This document shows positions 1-64,000 of a DNA stretch of 64,000 bases, one piece after another. The DNA is taken from positions 167,599 through 231,598 of the forward strand of contig VZQC01013986.1 of NCBI GenBank assembly GCA_009823505.1. Reading direction: 5' to 3'. The stretch comes from Rhizomys pruinosus. Lineage: Eukaryota; Chordata; Mammalia; Rodentia; Spalacidae. A program made the position numbers and the translations under genes. Position 1 is the first letter of the stretch; each line of letters opens with the position of its first letter. A model generated the notes under the pieces. It was not told where the DNA came from and made no database searches. It worked only from the letters and a program-made list of their open reading frames with translations.

Positions 1-755
1 TCTTTCTTTACTGCTGCATAGAACTCCATTGTGTAGATGTACCACATTTTCTCTATCCACTCGTCAGTTGAGGGGCATTTAGGTTGGTTCCAGCTCCTTG
101 CTATTGTGAAGAGAGCTGCAATAAACATGGCCGTGCATGTATCTCTGTGGTGGCGTAAGTCTTGAGGGTACATGCCCAGGAGTGGTATGGCTGGGTCGGG
201 TGGCAAGTTCATTCCAAGTCTTCCAAGGGTTCTCCACACTGCTTTCCATAGTGGCTGTACGAGTTTACATTCCCACCAGCAGTGGATGAGTGTTCCCCTT
301 TCCCCACAACCTCTCCAGCACTTGGTATCATTTGTTTTCTTGATCCTAGCCAGTCTTATTGGAGTAAGATGATATCTTAAAGTGGTTTTCATTTGCATTT
401 CCTTAATGATTAGTGATGTTGAGCAGTTCTTGAGGTGTTTCTCAGACATCTCTAATTCCTCGCTTGTGAAGTCTCTGTTCAGTTCTTTGCTCCATCTATT
501 GAGTGGGTCATTTGTTTTCTTTTTTCTTTGTTTTTTGAGTAGTTTATATATTCTGGAAATCAATGCTTTGTCAGATGTATCTGCGGTAAAGGTTTCCTCC
601 CACTCTGTAGGATTTCTCTTCACTTCCTTGATTGTTTCTTTTGATGTACAGAAGCTTTTGAATTTAATGAGGTCCCATTTGTCAATTGTCGACCTTAATT
701 CTTACACAGCTGCTGTCTGATGTAGGAAGTCTCTTCCTACGTCTATGTCTTGTAG
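1..755 (-). mobile_element. L1 fragment, 3' part (antisense)
   Basis: The plus strand is the complement of an L1 3' region: GGTTGGTTCCAGCTCC, GCAATAAACATGGCCGTGCA, GTATGGCTGGGTCGGG, CACCAGCAGTGGATGAGTG and onwards into antisense ORF2 C-terminal sequence. No intact ORF remains. It runs off the left edge of the window. Confidence 0.8.
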
Positions 756-935
756 TCTGCTGCTATGCTTGCTATGCTGTATGTCTACATTTTTCAATTT
801 CTAATTTCCCTTGTGAATACCTCCTTTTCCAGTAGCATATTTAGAAATATGCCTTTAAAATTTCTGCACATTTGTGAATTCCCTAAATTTTCTTTTATTG
901 TTAAGTTATTGTTTAATTCTCCAATTCTTTTTCAT

Positions 936-1176
936 TTTTTTAATTTAATTTATTTTTGTATGTGTATGAATGTACTGTCTGCATGTAGGTTTGTGCACCT
1001 GTGTCATGCAGTGCCTCAGTGGTCAGAAGAGGGTCCTAGATTCCCCTGGAACTGGAGTTCTCCTGGAATTGGGGTTACAGATGGTTCTTAGCCGCCATGT
1101 GGGTGCTGGGGATCGAACCCAGGTCCTCTGCAAAAGCAGTCGGTGCTCTTAACCGCTATGCTATCTCTCCAGATCC
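936..1176 (-). mobile_element. B2 SINE
   Basis: Full-length young-type copy with the internal duplication. It is flanked by the 15-bp target-site duplication AATTCTCCAATTCTT at 915-929 and 1178-1192. Confidence 0.9.
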
Positions 1177-1200
1177 GAATTCTCCAATTCTTAGTGAACA

Positions 1201-1362
1201 TTTTTTTTTTCTTTTTTCGGTTTTTTTCGGGACAGAGTCTCCCCGTAGCCTCAGCTGTCCTGGAACTCACTCTGTAGACAAGGCTGGCCTTGAACTCACA
1301 AAGATCCGCCTGCCTCTGCCTCCCAAGTGCTAGGAGTAAAGGTGTGCACCACCACGCCCAGC
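1201..1362 (-). mobile_element. B1 SINE
   Basis: Full-length copy inserted just beside the preceding B2. Flanking repeats CTTAGTGAACATTTTT at about 1190 and 1364 mark the target-site duplication. Confidence 0.9.
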
Positions 1363-1404
1363 TCTTAGTGAACATTTTTGAAAGTTATTTATTTATTTGA
1401 TTGC

Positions 1405-1546
1405 TCCTATGTTTAGTGGTATGTGTATATTCCCTTAGAAGGCCAGAAGAGGACGACAGAGCCACCATGTAGGTGCTGGGAATTGAACCAGGTTCCTGTG
1501 GGAGAATAGCACCTGTTCTCATTCAGCTGAGCCACCTCCCCAGCCC
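1405..1546 (-). mobile_element. Diverged B2/B4-like SINE
   Basis: Only the tRNA-related half is clear: GTAGGTGCTGGGAATTGAAC and GAGCCACCTCCCCAGCCCC. Confidence 0.6.
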
Positions 1547-2062
1547 CTGTTCTTATCAAACATATTTTAATCCTTTCAGACTTAACTATATTATATTTTT
1601 TGTCTTAGTATATAGACTTTCTTAGAGAATGTCCTATAACTGCTTGAGAATAATATATATTGTGCTTTTGCCCAGTAGAGCATGGATCTTTAGAATTTTT
1701 GTTTTTGTTTACAATAATGGTATTGTCTTGTATGTGTGGGGAAAATGTTTATCCTGCCAAGATTTTGAATGCAACTTGTCTTTCAAATTTGTTTTAAATT
1801 CAAGTGGCTGAGAGTCCATTATATAATGACTGAAATTTTCACTTTGGTGGATATTTCATAATAAATGCAGTTTCTCTACAACTTCTTTTTGCAATAGCTT
1901 TGATCATGCATATCAATATTTATGTATTAGAGAATTTTATACTGGCAAAATTGTAAAAGCAACCATAAGATTTAGGTGGAATGATATTAATCTCTCCAGA
2001 AGTGAAATTCCTCTAGTATAATAAATATGCTAAATAAAATGTTAATGGGTTCTTTCTTATGA

Positions 2063-61976
<59,914 letters not shown>

Positions 61977-62011
61977 TAAAAAAAGATATAAAAATTGTTT
62001 TTTCACTGTCA

Positions 62012-62285
62012 TTAAATATTTTGCCTTTTAGAGGCCACTGATTTCTCTTGAGCATTCTCTGTCTTGGTTTCTGGTGCTTGACAAGATAGTTGAAAAGCTG
62101 CCGTTGACTGATTTCTCATAGGGTCAGGCATCTCAAGTAGAAAGTTCTTAGGGATCATTGGCTGCTGATTTTTCTCTCTTTGTTTGGAACCTGCCATGTT
62201 CTCTAAAATTATCCTTTGTGTGGCTGGAATACTTTTCCTTCTGATAGTCATTTGACTTTTTCTCAGTAGTTGCTCATCACCTTAG
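62012..62285 (-). pseudogene. Unidentified gene-like fragment (possible processed pseudogene)
   Basis: An 80-codon open frame reads MTIRRKSIPATQRIILENMA, then GSKQREKNQQPMIPKNFLLE and onwards. It has a normal protein-like composition, unlike the neighbouring SINE frames. It is antisense to DOCK7 and 150 bases after exon h. I do not recognise the protein; any resemblance I noticed (centromere protein C-like spacing of TI.RK / QR.I / REK) is too weak to claim. No start context, splice signal or poly(A) tail was found. Confidence 0.3.
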
Positions 62286-62398
62286 AAAAGTTAATACTTT
62301 GCTAATATATTTAGACATAGCAGTCCCATCTCTCGGTCAGTTGACCTTACAATTGTTACTCTACCATGTGTTGATATCTCTGTTGTCGTACTTTCACA

Positions 62399-62419
62399 GT
62401 GTGTGTGTGTGTGTGTGTG

Positions 62420-62458
<39 letters not shown>

Positions 62459-62460
62459 GT
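62399..62460. repeat. (GT)n(CTGT)n microsatellite
   Basis: (GT)11-type run followed by about nine CTGT units. Confidence 0.95.
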
Positions 62461-62505
62461 ATATGTACTTCTAGCCTAGGCTGTAAGTTTCATAAGGCCA
62501 GCCTT

Positions 62506-62735
62506 GGGGGCTGGAGAGATGGCTCAGCAGTTAAAACACTGGTTGTTCTTACAGAGACCCAATCCAAGCACCCATATGGCAGCTAAGAGCCATTCAGAAA
62601 AACCAGTTCCAGGGGATCTGACACTGTCTTCTGTCTTTTCCAGGCATTGCACAACACAAATGCACTTACATACATGCAGGCAATACATGTATACACATAA
62701 AATACAAATAATAAATAAAAATATTTTTAAAAAGA
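62506..62735 (+). mobile_element. B2 SINE, older type
   Basis: GGGGCTGGAGAGATGGCTCA to a (AAAT) tail. ATAAGGCCAGCCTT and AATATAGCCTTACCTT may mark its flanks. Confidence 0.88.
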
Positions 62736-63024
62736 ATATAGCCTTACCTTTAAATATATTCCATTGGAAAGAGGCAGAAGGATAAAATATAAAATTATAA
62801 GAGAGTGAATGTATATGTTAGGCATATTAGCAAAATCCGTTTAAGTAAAATTAAAAAAAAATTGTCCATTTTGCTTAGTACTAAGAAGTTCCATTATGAA
62901 ATAAGCATTTACCTTACAGAGAACTGAACAGCAGGCAGCTTAGATGATCAAATGGCAAGTGCAGAGTGACTGTAATCTGCACGTAACGACTGGGATGAGC
63001 ACAACTTAAAGTGCATCGGAAATT

Positions 63025-63205
63025 GAAGCTGGAGGGATGGCTCAGCAGTTTTGAGCTTTGGAGAAGACCCAGGTTCAGTTCCTGGTACCCACATGCCATC
63101 TAACCCCAGTTCCAGGGGGTATGATGCTCTCTTTTGGTCTCCACAGGCATCACACACATGGGTGTGCTTGCATGTATGCAAAACACTCAAATATATTAAT
63201 TTATT
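63025..63205 (+). mobile_element. B3/B2-like SINE, old
   Basis: AGCTGGAGGGATGGCTCAGC, GACCCAGGTTCAGTTCCTGG and CCCCAGTTCCAGGGGGTATG. Confidence 0.75.
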
Positions 63206-63400
63206 AATTTTTGTGCATGAGAAATCATGATAAGTAAAGTCAAATCAAGTTGGTCACATACTATAAATGATCTTCAATGTCATAGAGTTTAGAGTTTTAG
63301 TAGATAGTAATTTTTACCTTAGAGAACACAAGAAAAGAAACTTTGTGGGCACACTTAAGAAGATTAATTATGCAGCTAAATGAGCTGGCTTTTGTTTGTC
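63206..63400. other. Unique intronic sequence
   Basis: No feature recognised. Confidence 0.5.
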
Positions 63401-63414
63401 TGCTTGCTTGCTTG

Positions 63415-63553
63415 CTTGCTTATTTTTGAGGCAGGATTTCTTATACTACAGGCTGGCATCAAACTGTAGCCAAGGGTAGTCTTGAAAGCCTCATCCTCTT
63501 GTGTCTTCCTCTCGAGTGCTGGAATTAGAAGTATGTGCCACCATACCTGGCTT
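63415..63553 (-). mobile_element. Old B1-like SINE
   Basis: (TTGC)n then TTTTTGAGGCAGGATTTCTT to CCACCATACCTGGC. Confidence 0.7.
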
Positions 63554-64000
63554 CAGATCCCTGTTCAACCTATTGAGTTTGATGTGCATATGGACTTTGA
63601 AAGGAGAGGTCCCAGAGGTAGTTGTAATTAGTTTGGAGTTTAGGGTTGAGGTAAAAGAATAAATATGATAGCTGAATTAAAGTGGTGAATGTGATTTTTT
63701 TCCAAGAGAAAATTTAGAGTGCTGAGAGGTAATTGTTTAGAATAGAATTCAGGGAAGTGTGGTATGGGTAGCTTCCCAGTGACACCTTAGATTCAGTGAT
63801 TAGTGTAGTAGCCAGACCTGCTTCCTCTAATGTTTTATAACTCTTTGGAATATGGTGGATATACTAATCTGATTCTTTTTTAAAAGGATCTGCTAGAATG
63901 GTTTATACTTTTCTTTTAAGTGGAAAATAGTGAATAGATAGTCATAACCCATGAGTTATTTTTATTCATTTAGATGTATACATCTAGGATAATCAAATTT
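63554..64000. other. Unique intron to the window end
   Basis: No exon is found here. The next DOCK7 exon must lie further right. Confidence 0.55.

Noticed and set aside
172..720. Frames in the first 720 bases
   Set aside because: They run antisense to an L1 3' region. They encode nothing known.

Overview
This is nuclear DNA of a muroid rodent, probably a cricetid (hamster, vole or deer-mouse group) rather than Mus or Rattus. The evidence is AT-rich intronic sequence packed with B1, B2, B3/B4 SINEs, old L1, L2, MIR and DNA-transposon fossils, plus two spliced vertebrate genes. Many B1 copies end in a CTCAAAAAGACC-type tail, and the young B2 copies share an internal 17-bp duplication. The species call is an inference from repeat style.

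The window lies inside DOCK7, transcribed left to right. Eight consecutive internal coding exons are present (2130-2272, 6180-6273, 8008-8170, 39190-39307, 43586-43656, 47488-47626, 49441-49542, 61776-61862; 917 coding bases). They join in frame with GT/AG borders. They encode the stretch just before, and much of, the DHR-1 (C2-like) domain. The gene start and the DHR-2 catalytic half lie outside the window.

The 31-kb DOCK7 intron between 8171 and 39189 holds a complete second gene on the minus strand, ANGPTL3. Its seven exons run from 33332 down to 23426 and give an intact 460-residue protein: signal peptide, LPL-inhibitory/heparin-binding segment, coiled coil, furin-type linker and fibrinogen-like domain. 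A TATA box and a near-perfect HNF1 palindrome sit just upstream, as expected for a liver gene. The two genes are not functionally coupled in any way visible here; they share the locus as a nested antisense pair.

The most striking non-genic structure is a minisatellite of about 4.1 kb (52683-56832) with a 27-bp unit, in the DOCK7 intron before exon 61776-61862. Because 27 is divisible by 3, it produces long open frames on both strands that should not be read as genes.

Several segments look like assembly scars, not biology. Single N bases at 41491 and 48548 sit exactly between near-identical tandem copies (1088 bp and 163 bp). A third N at 59938 joins unrelated repeat fragments. A dispersed duplication (18931-19799 and 22277-23149) has an indel-rich second copy ending in a poly(A) run beside the ANGPTL3 3' end. 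The coding exons themselves show no frameshift.

Repeat orientation: B1 sense reads from GGTGGTGCACGCCTTTAATC towards the A-rich tail; B2 sense reads from GGGCTGGAGAGATGGC towards the tail. Edges of SINEs are approximate (about 10 bases) unless target-site duplications are given.
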